Shown: in pieces, positions 1 through 7,744 of the stretch | How positions within the stretch are numbered: position 1 is the first letter of the stretch | Layout of the letters: the number at the start of each line of letters is the position of its first letter | DNA from: Candidatus Omnitrophota bacterium | GTDB lineage: Bacteria > Ratteibacteria > UBA8468 > B48-G9 > JAFGKM01 | DNA: 9,609 nt | Direction: 5' to 3' | NCBI GenBank assembly: GCA_023819545.1 | Contig: JAMWCA010000044.1 | Span: 1-9,609 of the forward strand | The notes under the pieces: generated by a model | Database searches by the model: none | Told to the model about the DNA's origin: nothing | Seen by the model: the letters and a program-made list of their open reading frames with translations, nothing else | Position numbers and translations under genes: made by a program

Positions 1-694
1 CCACAAGAACTCCATCTATATTTTTTTCTTTCATAAGTTGGTCAATATTTTCTGGTTTTACACTTCCTCCATAGAGAATAATTAAATTTTCTGCAATATC
101 TTTGTTATAAATTTTTGATATTAATTCACGAATGAAAGTATGAACTTCTTCTGCTTGTTGTGGTAAAGCAGTTTTTCCAGTCCCAATAGCCCATACAGGT
201 TCGTATGCAATCACTATTTCTTGCATTTTATCAAAATTTTCAAGGGATTTTTTTAACTGATTTTCAATAATTTTAAATGTCTCACCTCTTTCTCTTTCTT
301 CAAGTTTTTCTCCTACACATAAAATTGCTTTCATCCCTGATTCTACAACTTTTTTTACCTTTTTGTTAATAATTTCATCTGTTTCTCCAAAAATATTTCT
401 CCTTTCAGAATGTCCACATATAACATATTCAACTCCTATATCCTTAAGCATTAAAGGAGAAATTTCTCCTGTATATGCTCCTTGATCTTCAAAAAATACA
501 TTTTGAGCACCAAGTTTAACTGAAGAATTTTTTAAAATTTCTGAGACAGGGTAGAGAGATGTAAAAGGTGGGCATATTAAAACATCTCTATCTTTGTAAT
601 TCTTCAAATTTTTTACCAATTCTTTAACAAAATTTATTGATTCTGTAGGTGTTTTATACATTTTCCAATTTCCAGCTATAATTGATTTTCTCAT
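1..694 (-). CDS. tpiA: Triosephosphate isomerase, C-terminus cut by window edge
   Basis: This cytoplasmic glycolytic and gluconeogenic enzyme interconverts dihydroxyacetone phosphate and glyceraldehyde 3-phosphate. I translated the minus strand from the ATG at 694-692. It reads MRKSIIAGNWKMYKT at the N-terminus, with the substrate-binding Asn9 and Lys11 of the GNWKM motif. His95 lies in CGHSERR, the catalytic base Glu165 in YEPVWAIGTG, and a phosphate-binding GGSVKPEN motif lies near the window edge. About 231 codons are present of a family that is usually near 250, so only the last 20 or so residues are missing. A good AGGAGA ribosome site precedes the ATG. It sits 45 bp downstream of pgk with no terminator between them, so the two are probably co-transcribed. 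The order pgk-tpiA is common in bacteria. The family assignment is secure. Confidence 0.97.
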   Translation of the reverse strand, partial: MRKSIIAGNWKMYKTPTESINFVKELVKNLKNYKDRDVLICPPFTSLYPVSEILKNSSVKLGAQNVFFEDQGAYTGEISPLMLKDIGVEYVICGHSERRNIFGETDEIINKKVKKVVESGMKAILCVGEKLEERERGETFKIIENQLKKSLENFDKMQEIVIAYEPVWAIGTGKTALPQQAEEVHTFIRELISKIYNKDIAENLIILYGGSVKPENIDQLMKEKNIDGVLV

Positions 695-739
695 CTTTTC
701 TCCTTTGATTTTAAGATTTAAAGATGGATTTTTAAAAAC

Positions 740-1924
740 TTATTCTTTTTTCAAAACATCTATCCCAGGTAAACTTCCTTTTTCAAGAAATTCTAAAGAT
801 GCTCCTCCACCTGTACAAATATGAGAAATTTTATCAGCAACACCTGCTTTCTGAACTATTGCTACAGAATCTCCTCCACCTATAACTGAGAAAGCGTTTG
901 TTTTAGCAATTGCTTTTGCTATTTCTATTGTTCCTTTTGCAAATTTTTCTATCTCATAAATTCCCATTGGTCCATTCCAGAATATTGTTTTTGCTCTATT
1001 AATACAATCAATATACTCTTCAATTGCCTGAGGACCAATATCAACTCCAATCCAACCATGAGGAACTGTTCCCCTTTCTGTTGCAATAAAAGTAGCATCT
1101 TCTGATATTTTCTGAGCAATTATATGGTCAAGTGGAGTGTGAAATTCAAGATGTCTTTTATTTATCTCTTTTATTATTTCCTTTGCAACTGGAATTGCTT
1201 CTTCTTCTACTTTTGAATCACCAACTTCCCAATTTTTCGCTTTAATAAAAGTATAAGCCATCACTCCACCTGTAATAATAGTATCAACTTTATCCAAAAG
1301 ATTTTTTAACATATTTATTTTATCAATTACTTTTGCTCCACCAAGAATTAAGAGAAAAGGTCTTTCAGGATTTATGAGTAATTTTGAAAGTGCAGAAACC
1401 TCTTTTTCTATCAAAAATCCTGCTGCTACATCATTTACAAACTTTGTAATTGTATAGACAGAGGAATGTTTTCTATGGCATGTTCCGAAAGCATCATTAA
1501 CATAAGCATCACATAAAGATGCAAGTTCTTTTGCAAAATTTTCATCTCCCTTTTCTTCTTCTGAATGAAATCTTAAATTTTCCAAAAGTAAAATTTCTCC
1601 TTCTTTTAATGAATTTACAAGTTTTTTTACTTCATCTCCAATGCAATCAGGAGCAAATTTAACTTCTTTTTTCAAAATTTCAGACAATCTCTCAGCAACT
1701 GGTTTCAAACTAAATTCTGGAGATACTTTTCCTTCTGGTCTTCCAAGATGCGAAGCAATTATTAAACGAGCACGATGAGAAAGTAAATAATCAATAGTTG
1801 GAATTGTTGATGTAATCCTTGTATCATCTGTAATAACACCATTTTTAATAGGGACATTAAAATCAACTCTTAAAAAAACTTTTTTCCCTTCATAATTTTT
1901 CTCTCTTATTGAATATATCTTCAT
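740..1924 (-). CDS. pgk: Phosphoglycerate kinase
   Basis: This cytoplasmic monomer transfers phosphate between 1,3-bisphosphoglycerate and ADP, the first ATP-forming step of lower glycolysis. The 394 residues match the normal bacterial length. Visible signatures are RVDFNVP (19-25, with Asp22 and Asn24 at the substrate site), HLGRP (59-63), LENLRFH (115-120), CHRKHSS (149-155) and GGAKV (195-199). In the nucleotide-binding lobe are FWNGPMG (315-321), GGGDSVA (349-355) and TGGGASLEFLE (371-381). The ATG at 1924 is preceded by AAGGAGGGA and starts about 18 nt after the predicted transcription start, so the start choice is firm. It leads the pgk-tpiA transcript and has its own promoter at 1949-1976. 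No gapdh gene is next to it in the window; upstream of pgk lies the pab cluster. Nothing looks truncated or altered. Confidence 0.98.
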   Translation of the reverse strand: MKIYSIREKNYEGKKVFLRVDFNVPIKNGVITDDTRITSTIPTIDYLLSHRARLIIASHLGRPEGKVSPEFSLKPVAERLSEILKKEVKFAPDCIGDEVKKLVNSLKEGEILLLENLRFHSEEEKGDENFAKELASLCDAYVNDAFGTCHRKHSSVYTITKFVNDVAAGFLIEKEVSALSKLLINPERPFLLILGGAKVIDKINMLKNLLDKVDTIITGGVMAYTFIKAKNWEVGDSKVEEEAIPVAKEIIKEINKRHLEFHTPLDHIIAQKISEDATFIATERGTVPHGWIGVDIGPQAIEEYIDCINRAKTIFWNGPMGIYEIEKFAKGTIEIAKAIAKTNAFSVIGGGDSVAIVQKAGVADKISHICTGGGASLEFLEKGSLPGIDVLKKE

Positions 1925-1948
1925 CTTTCCCTCCTTCTTTTAATACTC

Positions 1949-1976
1949 ATTTTACAACTTATCTCTTTTATGTCAA
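1949..1976 (-). promoter_or_regulatory. Promoter for pgk-tpiA
   Basis: On the minus strand TTGACA (1976-1971) and TAAAAT (1954-1949) are separated by 16 bp, and a TG lies directly before the -10 hexamer. The predicted start near 1942 leaves a leader of about 18 nt that contains the AAGGAGGGA ribosome site before the pgk ATG. This is a strong sigma70-type match placed exactly where it is needed. Confidence 0.8.
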
Positions 1977-2041
1977 CTAAACTCAATACTTCATAAAAAA
2001 CAGAAAAAGAAAATCTGGAAATAATACCTCCGAAAGTTTTC

Positions 2042-2090
2042 AAAAAAAATTCAAGAAATCTTTCATTTTCCTAATTGAGGAAATTTCTTT
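2042..2090 (-). terminator. Weak candidate terminator after pabC
   Basis: Reading the minus strand, an outer 7-bp stem (AAGAAAT with ATTTCTT) and an inner 5-bp stem (TTCCT with AGGAA, loop of five) form a hairpin with an 8-nt bulge on the 3' side. It is followed within 3 nt by a run of eight T. It lies about 55 bp past the pabC stop and before the pgk promoter, the right place to end the rpiB-pabB-pabC transcript. The stem is AT-rich and bulged, so efficiency would be modest. Confidence 0.4.
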
Positions 2091-2143
2091 AAAAAACTTA
2101 ATTTTATTCAATATCTCAATCTTAAAAAATTTTTCTAACTTTC

Positions 2144-3046
2144 TTACTTTTCATTGTATAACTGATTTTCTACTTTTTTATTAGAAAATGTGAGTTTTTC
2201 AAGTTCCCCAAATTTTAATATTTTTAAATATTTTTCTCTAAGATATTGGCTTACCTTAAAACTCTTTGATTTAAAATATCCTTTTATTTCTTTGACAGGC
2301 ATAATTCCCATTAAAGTATTTGTAAGAAAAACTTCATCACAATCACTTAAAAAATCATTTTTAAACCAACCCTCTTTTATTTTAATATTTTCTCTTTCAC
2401 ATATTTCAAATACTATCTTTCTTGTTATTCCTTCAAGACATCCAGATTGACAAGATGGAGTATAAATAATATTATTCTTAACAAAAAATATATTTGAGAC
2501 ACTTCCTTCAGAAATATATCCAGATGTATTCAAAACAATCATATCATCACATTTTTCCTTTTTTGCTTCAATTTTAAGTATTATATTTTCAAGAAAATTT
2601 AATGACTTTATTTTACACATTACAGATTTTTCATTTCTCCTTATTCTTTTACTTATTCCACAAATCATTCCTTCTTTATAAAATTTTTCTGGATATGGTT
2701 TATAGTCCCTTATAATTATTAAAAAATTTGTTTCTTTTTGTTCTTCTGGAGAAATTGTTTCTGGGCGCTTCCTCCACAAATTTAATCTTATATAACAAAA
2801 ACCTTCTTTCAAATTCTCTAAAATCAACTCTTCTATTACTTTTTTATTTGGGACTTTTAAATTACAAACTTTCGCTCCAAAAAGCATTCTATTCCAATGT
2901 TGTTGAAATTTAAAAATTTTTTTATCAAAAGATATCATAGTTTCAAAAATCCCATCTCCATATAAAAATCCTCTTTTTAAATAACTAAAATTCAACTCTT
3001 TTTCATTAACTTTTTTTCCATTAAACAATAATATTTCTGATTTCAT
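2144..3046 (-). CDS. pabC: Aminodeoxychorismate lyase, PLP fold-type IV
   Basis: The gene encodes a class IV (branched-chain/D-amino-acid transaminase fold) PLP enzyme. In this setting it most likely removes pyruvate from 4-amino-4-deoxychorismate to give 4-aminobenzoate for folate. Visible motifs, numbered from the ATG at 3046, are LYGDGIFETM (28-37), the Schiff-base Lys147 in CKIKSLNFLEN, and Glu180 in ISEGSVSNIFF, which contacts the PLP ring nitrogen. LEGITRK follows. The reading frame can be opened to a TTG at 3061 or an ATG at 3052, but the product from 3046 (MKSEILLFNGKKV) begins where family members usually do. No clear ribosome site is seen. The start overlaps the end of pabB by 26 bp, which suggests translational coupling. 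A branched-chain or D-amino-acid transaminase cannot be excluded from sequence alone, but adjacency to pabB favours PabC. Confidence 0.85.
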   Translation of the reverse strand: MKSEILLFNGKKVNEKELNFSYLKRGFLYGDGIFETMISFDKKIFKFQQHWNRMLFGAKVCNLKVPNKKVIEELILENLKEGFCYIRLNLWRKRPETISPEEQKETNFLIIIRDYKPYPEKFYKEGMICGISKRIRRNEKSVMCKIKSLNFLENIILKIEAKKEKCDDMIVLNTSGYISEGSVSNIFFVKNNIIYTPSCQSGCLEGITRKIVFEICERENIKIKEGWFKNDFLSDCDEVFLTNTLMGIMPVKEIKGYFKSKSFKVSQYLREKYLKILKFGELEKLTFSNKKVENQLYNEK

Positions 3047-4418
3047 TCTCATCAATACCAATTGTTAAAAATAGATTTTTTGCTTTTATTATTGTTTCTT
3101 CATACTCTTTTTCTGGAACACTATCCCAAACAATTCCACCTCCAACTGGATAATAGATTTTATTCTTTTTTATTAACAAAGTTCTTATAAGTATATTTAA
3201 TTGTAAATTTTGGTTAAAACCAAAATATCCAAGAGTTCCTGTATAAAAATTTCTTTTTGTTGGTTCAAGTTCTTCAATAATTTCCATTGCTCTCTTTTTT
3301 GGAGCTCCTGTAATTGAACCACCTGGAAATATTGCATTAATTATATCTTTTAACTCTATTTTTTCTTTCAATTTCCCTTCAATTGTTGAAGTAGTTTGAT
3401 ATACTGTTTTATATTTTTCAAGATTTATAAGTTTTTTCACTTTAACAGTTCCATATTCACAAATTTTGCCAAGGTCATTTCTTTCAAGATCAACTATCAT
3501 TATAAGTTCTGCTCTATCTTTTTCACTTTCAAGAAGTTCTTCTCTAATTTTTTTATCTAAAATTGAATCTTTTTCCCTTTTTCTCGTCCCTTTCATTGGT
3601 TTTGTAATAACTGTCCTTCCTTGTTTTTTAAGAAATAATTCAGGGGAGTTTGAAACTAAAATAAAATCATCAAAATTAAAATATGCAGAATAAGGTGCAG
3701 GGTTTACTCTTTGCAGTTTTAAAAATAGATTATACGGCTCAAAAACTCCTTTTATTTTAAACCTGTGTGAAAAATTTATTTGGTAAACATCTCCTTCTCT
3801 TATATAATCTCTAATTTTTTCAATTGCAGAAATATAATAAGTATAACTCATATTTGAATTTAAATTTTCAATTGAGAATTTAGTATCTAAAAATCGGAAA
3901 GATTTACAATTGATTTTCTTATAAAACTTTTCCCTTTCATTGAATTTCACTTTAAAAAATTTATCATTTTCAAAATTATATGAAATTAAAAACGATTTTT
4001 TTCTCTTATTGTCAAAGAAAAAGATTGTGTCATAAAAACAAATAAAAATATCAGGTAATTTTAAATCATCTATTGCCAAATCAGGAAGTTTCTCAATCTG
4101 ACAACCTAAATCATAAGAAAGATATCCAAAGCCACCAGGAAGAAAAAATTTATCAGAGGGTAAAAAAAATTTATTAAAAACTTCCTGCAATTTTTCTATT
4201 GAATAAAACTCAAATTTTTCAATCTTCCCTCTTTCCTTAATTTCAATTTTGTTTCTTTTACTTTTAAAAATTATAAATGGTTCAAACCCAAAAATAGTAT
4301 AATATTCCTTCTCATTCCATTTAACATTCATCAAAAAACTATATGGTAAATCGTGAATAAAAGAAAAAAGATTTTCAGGTTTTGCATAAGGGATTTTTTC
4401 AACAAAAAGATTAGCCAT
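3021..4418 (-). CDS. pabB: Aminodeoxychorismate synthase component I
   Basis: This chorismate-utilising enzyme aminates chorismate to 4-amino-4-deoxychorismate, using ammonia from a glutaminase partner (PabA/TrpG) not encoded in the window. Numbered from the ATG at 4418, the catalytic domain shows GDVYQINFSHRF (209-220), NPAPYSAY (239-246), SNSPELF (256-262), KPMKGTR (273-279), ELIMIVDLERNDLG (304-317), FPGGSITGAPK (364-374) and GGGIVWDSVPEKEYEE (426-441). The Lys in PMKGT is the residue that distinguishes PabB (covalent lysine mechanism in E. coli) from anthranilate synthase TrpE, which has Ala there; this supports PabB. The 465-residue length is normal. The frame also opens at a TTG at 4424, but the ATG at 4418 overlapping the rpiB stop is the more natural start. 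Neither has an obvious ribosome site, so coupled translation from rpiB is likely. Confidence 0.93.
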   Translation of the reverse strand: MANLFVEKIPYAKPENLFSFIHDLPYSFLMNVKWNEKEYYTIFGFEPFIIFKSKRNKIEIKERGKIEKFEFYSIEKLQEVFNKFFLPSDKFFLPGGFGYLSYDLGCQIEKLPDLAIDDLKLPDIFICFYDTIFFFDNKRKKSFLISYNFENDKFFKVKFNEREKFYKKINCKSFRFLDTKFSIENLNSNMSYTYYISAIEKIRDYIREGDVYQINFSHRFKIKGVFEPYNLFLKLQRVNPAPYSAYFNFDDFILVSNSPELFLKKQGRTVITKPMKGTRKREKDSILDKKIREELLESEKDRAELIMIVDLERNDLGKICEYGTVKVKKLINLEKYKTVYQTTSTIEGKLKEKIELKDIINAIFPGGSITGAPKKRAMEIIEELEPTKRNFYTGTLGYFGFNQNLQLNILIRTLLIKKNKIYYPVGGGIVWDSVPEKEYEETIIKAKNLFLTIGIDENEIRNIIV

Positions 4419-4851
4419 TTTCAATTTTTTTTATTTTATTTACCCTTCTTAAATGTCTTCCTTTTGTAAAAGTAGTTGATAGAAATTCTTTAACAATTTC
4501 TAATGCAAGTCCCTTCCCTATTAATCTTCCACCAAGTGTGAGAACATTCGCATCATTATGCTGTCTTGCTAAAACTGCATCATATGTTGTGCAACATCTT
4601 GCTGCTCTTACCCCTTTAAATTTATTTGCTACAATATCCATACCAATACCAGTTCCACATATTAAAATTCCAAATTCAATTTCTTTACTTAAGATACCCT
4701 TTGCAACTTTTTCAGCATAATCTGGATAATCAACAACTTTTTTAATTTCTGGTCCATAATCTATAATTTCATACCCCTCTTTTTTTAAACTTTCCTTTAA
4801 ATATTCTTTCAATTCAAACCCGGCATGGTCAGACCCAATTCCTATTTTCAT
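4411..4851 (-). CDS. rpiB: Ribose-5-phosphate isomerase B
   Basis: The enzyme interconverts ribulose 5-phosphate and ribose 5-phosphate in the non-oxidative pentose phosphate pathway. The 146-residue LacAB/RpiB-fold protein shows GSDHAGFELK (6-15, with Asp8 and His9), the catalytic Cys65 in ICGTGIGM with the Thr67 anion hole, NKFKGVRAARC (76-86) and the ARQHNDANVLTLGGR segment (95-109) with His98. Cys65 and the GTG loop fit RpiB; galactose-6-phosphate isomerase and allose-6-phosphate isomerase are close relatives, but no sugar-specific operon is present. An AGGAGA ribosome site lies 4 nt before the ATG. It is the first gene of a compact rpiB-pabB-pabC set and its last 8 bp overlap pabB. Its pairing with folate genes has no direct metabolic link that I can name. 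Confidence 0.95.
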   Translation of the reverse strand: MKIGIGSDHAGFELKEYLKESLKKEGYEIIDYGPEIKKVVDYPDYAEKVAKGILSKEIEFGILICGTGIGMDIVANKFKGVRAARCCTTYDAVLARQHNDANVLTLGGRLIGKGLALEIVKEFLSTTFTKGRHLRRVNKIKKIENG

Positions 4852-4870
4852 TTTTTCTCCTAATTTAATT

Positions 4871-4876
4871 ATTATA
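4871..4876 (-). promoter_or_regulatory. Candidate -10 element for rpiB-pabB-pabC
   Basis: On the minus strand a perfect TATAAT lies 20 bp before the rpiB ATG and would start transcription near 4864, just ahead of the AGGAGA ribosome site. I see no convincing -35 hexamer at 16-18 bp (the sequence there is T-rich, TTTTAT-like). An alternative TATAAAAT lies at 4881-4888. Confidence 0.4.
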
Positions 4877-4963
4877 AAACATTTTATAAATAAATAAAAA
4901 ACTTCTTAAAGATTTCATTTTCATATAATTTAAAACCCTTAATTATCAACTAATTCCGACATT

Positions 4964-4976
4964 CACCTCGTAGGTG
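4964..4976. repeat. Inverted repeat upstream of the GH2 promoter, possible operator
   Basis: CACCT (4964-4968) and AGGTG (4972-4976) form a perfect 5-bp inverted repeat around CGT, in a GC-rich patch of an otherwise AT-rich divergent region. It is flanked by looser outer arms, CCCTT at 4936-4940 and AAGGG at 4980-4984. It ends 13 bp upstream of the -35 of the GH2 promoter, so it could bind a regulator. The function is inferred only from position. Confidence 0.35.
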
Positions 4977-4989
4977 TAAAAGGGATTTT

Positions 4990-5017
4990 TTGACAGAGAA
5001 GAAGAAATTGATATAAT
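4990..5017 (+). promoter_or_regulatory. Consensus promoter for the GH2-led operon
   Basis: Both hexamers match the sigma70 consensus exactly: TTGACA at 4990-4995 and TATAAT at 5012-5017, with a 16-bp spacer. The predicted transcription start, about 5023-5025, lies only 4-6 nt before the GH2 ATG at 5029, so the message would have almost no leader and no ribosome site. Confidence 0.8.
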
Positions 5018-5028
5018 TATTTTATAAA

Positions 5029-6744
5029 ATGGGACCAAGAGAAGAATATCCAAGACCAGATTTTAAAAGAAGTGAATGGATAAATTTAAATGGTTTATGG
5101 GATTTTGAAATAGATATATCTAATTCAGGTATAGAGAAGAAATTTTATCTGCCTGAAAAAAAATTTAAAGAAAAAATCCTTGTTCCATTCCCACCTGAAA
5201 GTAAATTATCAGGAATAGGAAATAAAGATTTTATGGTTTCTGTTTGGTACAGAAGGAAAATTGAAATTCCAGAGAAATGGAAAAATAAAAGAGTATTTTT
5301 AAATTTTGGAGCAGTTGATTTTTTGACAAATGTCTGGATTAATGGAGAAAAATTGGGAACTCATACAGGTGGCTATACTCCATTTAAATTTGAAATAACT
5401 AATTTTTTAAAGAGAGAAAATGAGATTGTGGTGAATGCTTATGATGACAACAGAACATATTTACAACCCTCTGGGAAACAATCAAATAAATATAACTCAT
5501 ATGGATGTTACTACACTAGAGTAACGGGTATTTGGCAAACAGTTTATCTCTATGCAACAGGTAAAAATTATATTAAAAATTTTAAAATTTTCCCAAATTA
5601 TGATACAGGAGAAGTTTTATTTTTAGTAAATATAGAAGGAGAAGGGAAATTAGAGATAGAAATTTATGAAGAGGACAAAAGAATTGATAAAAAATATGGC
5701 TATGGGAGTGGAACAATTTTTATTTCAACAAAAATTAAAAATTTTATTCCTTGGGATATAGAAAATCCTTTCCTTTATACATTCAGGATTTCTTTATTTT
5801 CTAAAAACAAAAAAGAAGATGAAGTTAACTCATATTTTGGTTTCAGGAAGATTGAAATTAAGGATAAGAAAATTATGTTAAATGGTAAAGTTATATTTAT
5901 GAGGATGGTTCTTGATCAAGGTTTTTATCCAGATGGAATTTATACAGCACAAAGTGAAAAAGATATAATAAATGATATAAAAATAGCAAAAGATATGGGA
6001 TTTAATGGAGCAAGATTACATCAAAAAGTTTTTGAACCATTATTTTTATATTGGGCTGACAAACTTGGATATCTTGTATGGAGTGAATATCCAAACTGGG
6101 GGATTAAAAATAATATTAGTGAGGAAAGTTTTGGAGATTTATGTAAAGAATGGATTGAAGTAATTGAGAGAGATTTTAATCATCCTTCAATAATTGGATG
6201 GTGTCCACTAAATGAAACATCTCCAAATCAAAACAATGAACTTGTAAGAAACCTTTATTTGATTACAAAAAATATAGATAAATCAAGACCTGTAATAGAT
6301 ACAAGTGGATATGTTCATGTTGAGACAGATATATATGATTGCCATAATTATAAACAGGACCCTCAACAATTTAAAAAGGATTTTGAATTATTTGAAAAAC
6401 AAGACAAAGTATGGCAAAATTTTCCTCAATTTGACGCTCCATATAAAGGTCAACCTTATTGGGTAAGTGAATATGGAGGGATATGGTGGGATATAGAAGA
6501 AAGAGAAAATGGATGGGGATATGGAGAAAGACCAAAAACAAAAAAAGAATTTATTGAAAGATATAAACGATTAACAGAGGTTCTTTTAAACCATCCAAAA
6601 ATATGTGGTTTTTGTTATACCCAACTTTATGATGTAGAGCAGGAAGTTAATGGCCTTTATACATATTCAAGAAAACCAAAATTTAAAGCAGAAATAATAA
6701 AAGAGATAAATTCTAAAAAAGCAAAAATTGAAACAGAAAAATGA
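5029..6744 (+). CDS. Glycoside hydrolase family 2 protein, cytoplasmic
   Basis: This is a retaining exo-glycosidase of the beta-galactosidase/beta-glucuronidase family. The 571 residues hold the three core GH2 domains: a jelly-roll sugar-binding domain (about 1-180, with PRPDFKRSEWINLNGLW at 9-24, WYRRKIEIP at 73-81 and TGIWQTVYL at 166-174), an immunoglobulin-like domain (about 180-275) and a TIM barrel (about 276-560). The acid/base is Glu396 in CPLNETSP and the nucleophile is Glu481 in WVSEYGG. No signal peptide or extra carbohydrate-binding module is present, so it probably acts inside the cell on imported oligosaccharides. The substrate cannot be read from the sequence. The N-terminal PRPDF motif, normal near the family start, supports the ATG at 5029 even though no ribosome site precedes it. 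It leads the yjbQ-tpx-wrbA genes and overlaps yjbQ by 4 bp. Confidence 0.92.
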   Translation: MGPREEYPRPDFKRSEWINLNGLWDFEIDISNSGIEKKFYLPEKKFKEKILVPFPPESKLSGIGNKDFMVSVWYRRKIEIPEKWKNKRVFLNFGAVDFLTNVWINGEKLGTHTGGYTPFKFEITNFLKRENEIVVNAYDDNRTYLQPSGKQSNKYNSYGCYYTRVTGIWQTVYLYATGKNYIKNFKIFPNYDTGEVLFLVNIEGEGKLEIEIYEEDKRIDKKYGYGSGTIFISTKIKNFIPWDIENPFLYTFRISLFSKNKKEDEVNSYFGFRKIEIKDKKIMLNGKVIFMRMVLDQGFYPDGIYTAQSEKDIINDIKIAKDMGFNGARLHQKVFEPLFLYWADKLGYLVWSEYPNWGIKNNISEESFGDLCKEWIEVIERDFNHPSIIGWCPLNETSPNQNNELVRNLYLITKNIDKSRPVIDTSGYVHVETDIYDCHNYKQDPQQFKKDFELFEKQDKVWQNFPQFDAPYKGQPYWVSEYGGIWWDIEERENGWGYGERPKTKKEFIERYKRLTEVLLNHPKICGFCYTQLYDVEQEVNGLYTYSRKPKFKAEIIKEINSKKAKIETEK

Positions 6745-7160
6745 AATCATATACTGAATATTTATGGTTTTGTACAGAAAAGAAAATTGAATTCATAAAT
6801 ATTACTGAAAAAGTTGAGCAAGCAGTTAAAAATAGTGGAGTTAAAGAAGGGATTTGTCTTGTCAATGCTATGCATATAACTTCAAGCGTTTTTATAAATG
6901 ATGATGAAACTGGACTTCTTTCTGATTTTATTGAATTTCTTGAAAAACTTGCTCCACATCAACCAATTTCCAAATATAAACATAATTTAACAGGAGAAAC
7001 AAATGCTGATGCTCATTTAAAAAGGACTATAATGGGTAGGGAAGTGGTCGTTGCAATAACAGATGGAAAACTTGATTTAGGTCCTTGGGAACAAATATTC
7101 TATGGAGAATTTGATGGTCAGAGAAAAAAAAGAGTATTGATAAAAATAATAGGGGAATGA
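6741..7160 (+). CDS. yjbQ: YjbQ/UPF0047 family protein
   Basis: The 139-residue product belongs to the YjbQ (UPF0047) family, small trimeric beta-sandwich proteins. E. coli YjbQ has weak thiamine-phosphate synthase activity, but the true role of the family is unsettled. Visible features are HITSSVFIND (45-54; many relatives read HTTAAI..NE), His81 in SKYKHNL, NADAHL (88-93, with His92), and the C-terminal GPWEQIFYGEFDGQRKKR (114-131). The three histidines form the conserved putative metal or active-site cluster. The start codon overlaps the GH2 stop in an ATGA arrangement and has no ribosome site, so translation is probably coupled to the glycosidase. Length matches the family. Why a glycosidase and a YjbQ protein are coupled is not evident. 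Confidence 0.9.
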   Translation: MKSYTEYLWFCTEKKIEFINITEKVEQAVKNSGVKEGICLVNAMHITSSVFINDDETGLLSDFIEFLEKLAPHQPISKYKHNLTGETNADAHLKRTIMGREVVVAITDGKLDLGPWEQIFYGEFDGQRKKRVLIKIIGE

Positions 7161-7197
7161 ATATATTTTATTAAATTAATTTAAAAAGGAGGGTTTT

Positions 7198-7728
7198 ATG
7201 GAAAGGATTGGACTTGTAACTTTAAAAGGTAAACCTATCACTTTAATAGGTATTCCTGTTAGTGTTGGTGATAAATCCCCTGATTTTACTGTTATTGATT
7301 CAGACCTTAATGAAGTAAAACTTAGCGATTTCAAGGGGAAAATTAAAGTTATAAGTGTTACTCCTTCTCTTGATACTCCAGTATGTGATCTTCAGGCAAA
7401 AAAATTTAATGAAAAAGCTGTAAATCTACCTGAAAAAATTGTAATAATTAATATAAGTATGGATTTACCATTTGCAATTTCAAGATTTTGTTCAATAGCA
7501 AGTATTGACAAAATCAAAGTTTATTCAGACCATAAATATGCTTCATTTGGTATATCCTATGGTCTACTTATTAAGGAATTAAGATTATTAACTCGTTCAA
7601 TTATTGTTGTTGATTCTGATGATATTATAAGATACATTGAGATTGTTCCTGAGATTACAAATCATCCTAATTATGACAAAGCTATTGAAGTTGCAATAAG
7701 TTTATATAAAGAGCAGGATACTGAATAA
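7198..7728 (+). CDS. tpx: Thiol peroxidase (atypical 2-Cys peroxiredoxin)
   Basis: Tpx reduces hydrogen peroxide and alkyl hydroperoxides with electrons from thioredoxin. The peroxidatic Cys63 sits in TPSLDTPVCDLQAKKFN (55-71) with the family TxxC threonine (Thr60). The resolving Cys98 sits in MDLPFAISRFC (88-98), matching the E. coli Tpx pattern in which these two cysteines form an intramolecular disulfide. Arg133 (LTRSIIVVD) completes the active-site set. The 176 residues are close to the usual 165-170. A strong AAGGAGGG ribosome site at 7186-7193 precedes the ATG. There is no signal peptide of the type E. coli Tpx was once thought to have, so it is cytoplasmic. It follows yjbQ by 37 bp and precedes wrbA by 16 bp; tpx and wrbA together form an oxidative-stress pair. 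Confidence 0.96.
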   Translation: MERIGLVTLKGKPITLIGIPVSVGDKSPDFTVIDSDLNEVKLSDFKGKIKVISVTPSLDTPVCDLQAKKFNEKAVNLPEKIVIINISMDLPFAISRFCSIASIDKIKVYSDHKYASFGISYGLLIKELRLLTRSIIVVDSDDIIRYIEIVPEITNHPNYDKAIEVAISLYKEQDTE

Positions 7729-7744
7729 ATAAAAAGGAGGAGCA

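Noticed and set aside
2190..2450. Plus-strand open frame of 86 codons opposite pabC
   Set aside because: It is antisense to a well-supported gene and its composition is that of a reverse-strand shadow.
3466..3693. Plus-strand open frame opposite pabB, and similar ones at 2728-2913 and 4538-4720
   Set aside because: All lie antisense within conserved catalytic regions of pabC, pabB or rpiB and show no family features or convincing ribosome sites.
4960..4980. Minus-strand CACCTACGAGGTG resembling an ACGR-loop hairpin of the guanidine-II (mini-ykkC) riboswitch
   Set aside because: That riboswitch needs two such hairpins in tandem and usually precedes guanidine transport or detoxification genes; only one hairpin is present, with rpiB downstream.
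7137..7167. TTGATA and TATATT as a promoter for tpx
   Set aside because: The spacing is 19 bp and the match lies in AT-rich sequence overlapping the yjbQ end; too weak to call.
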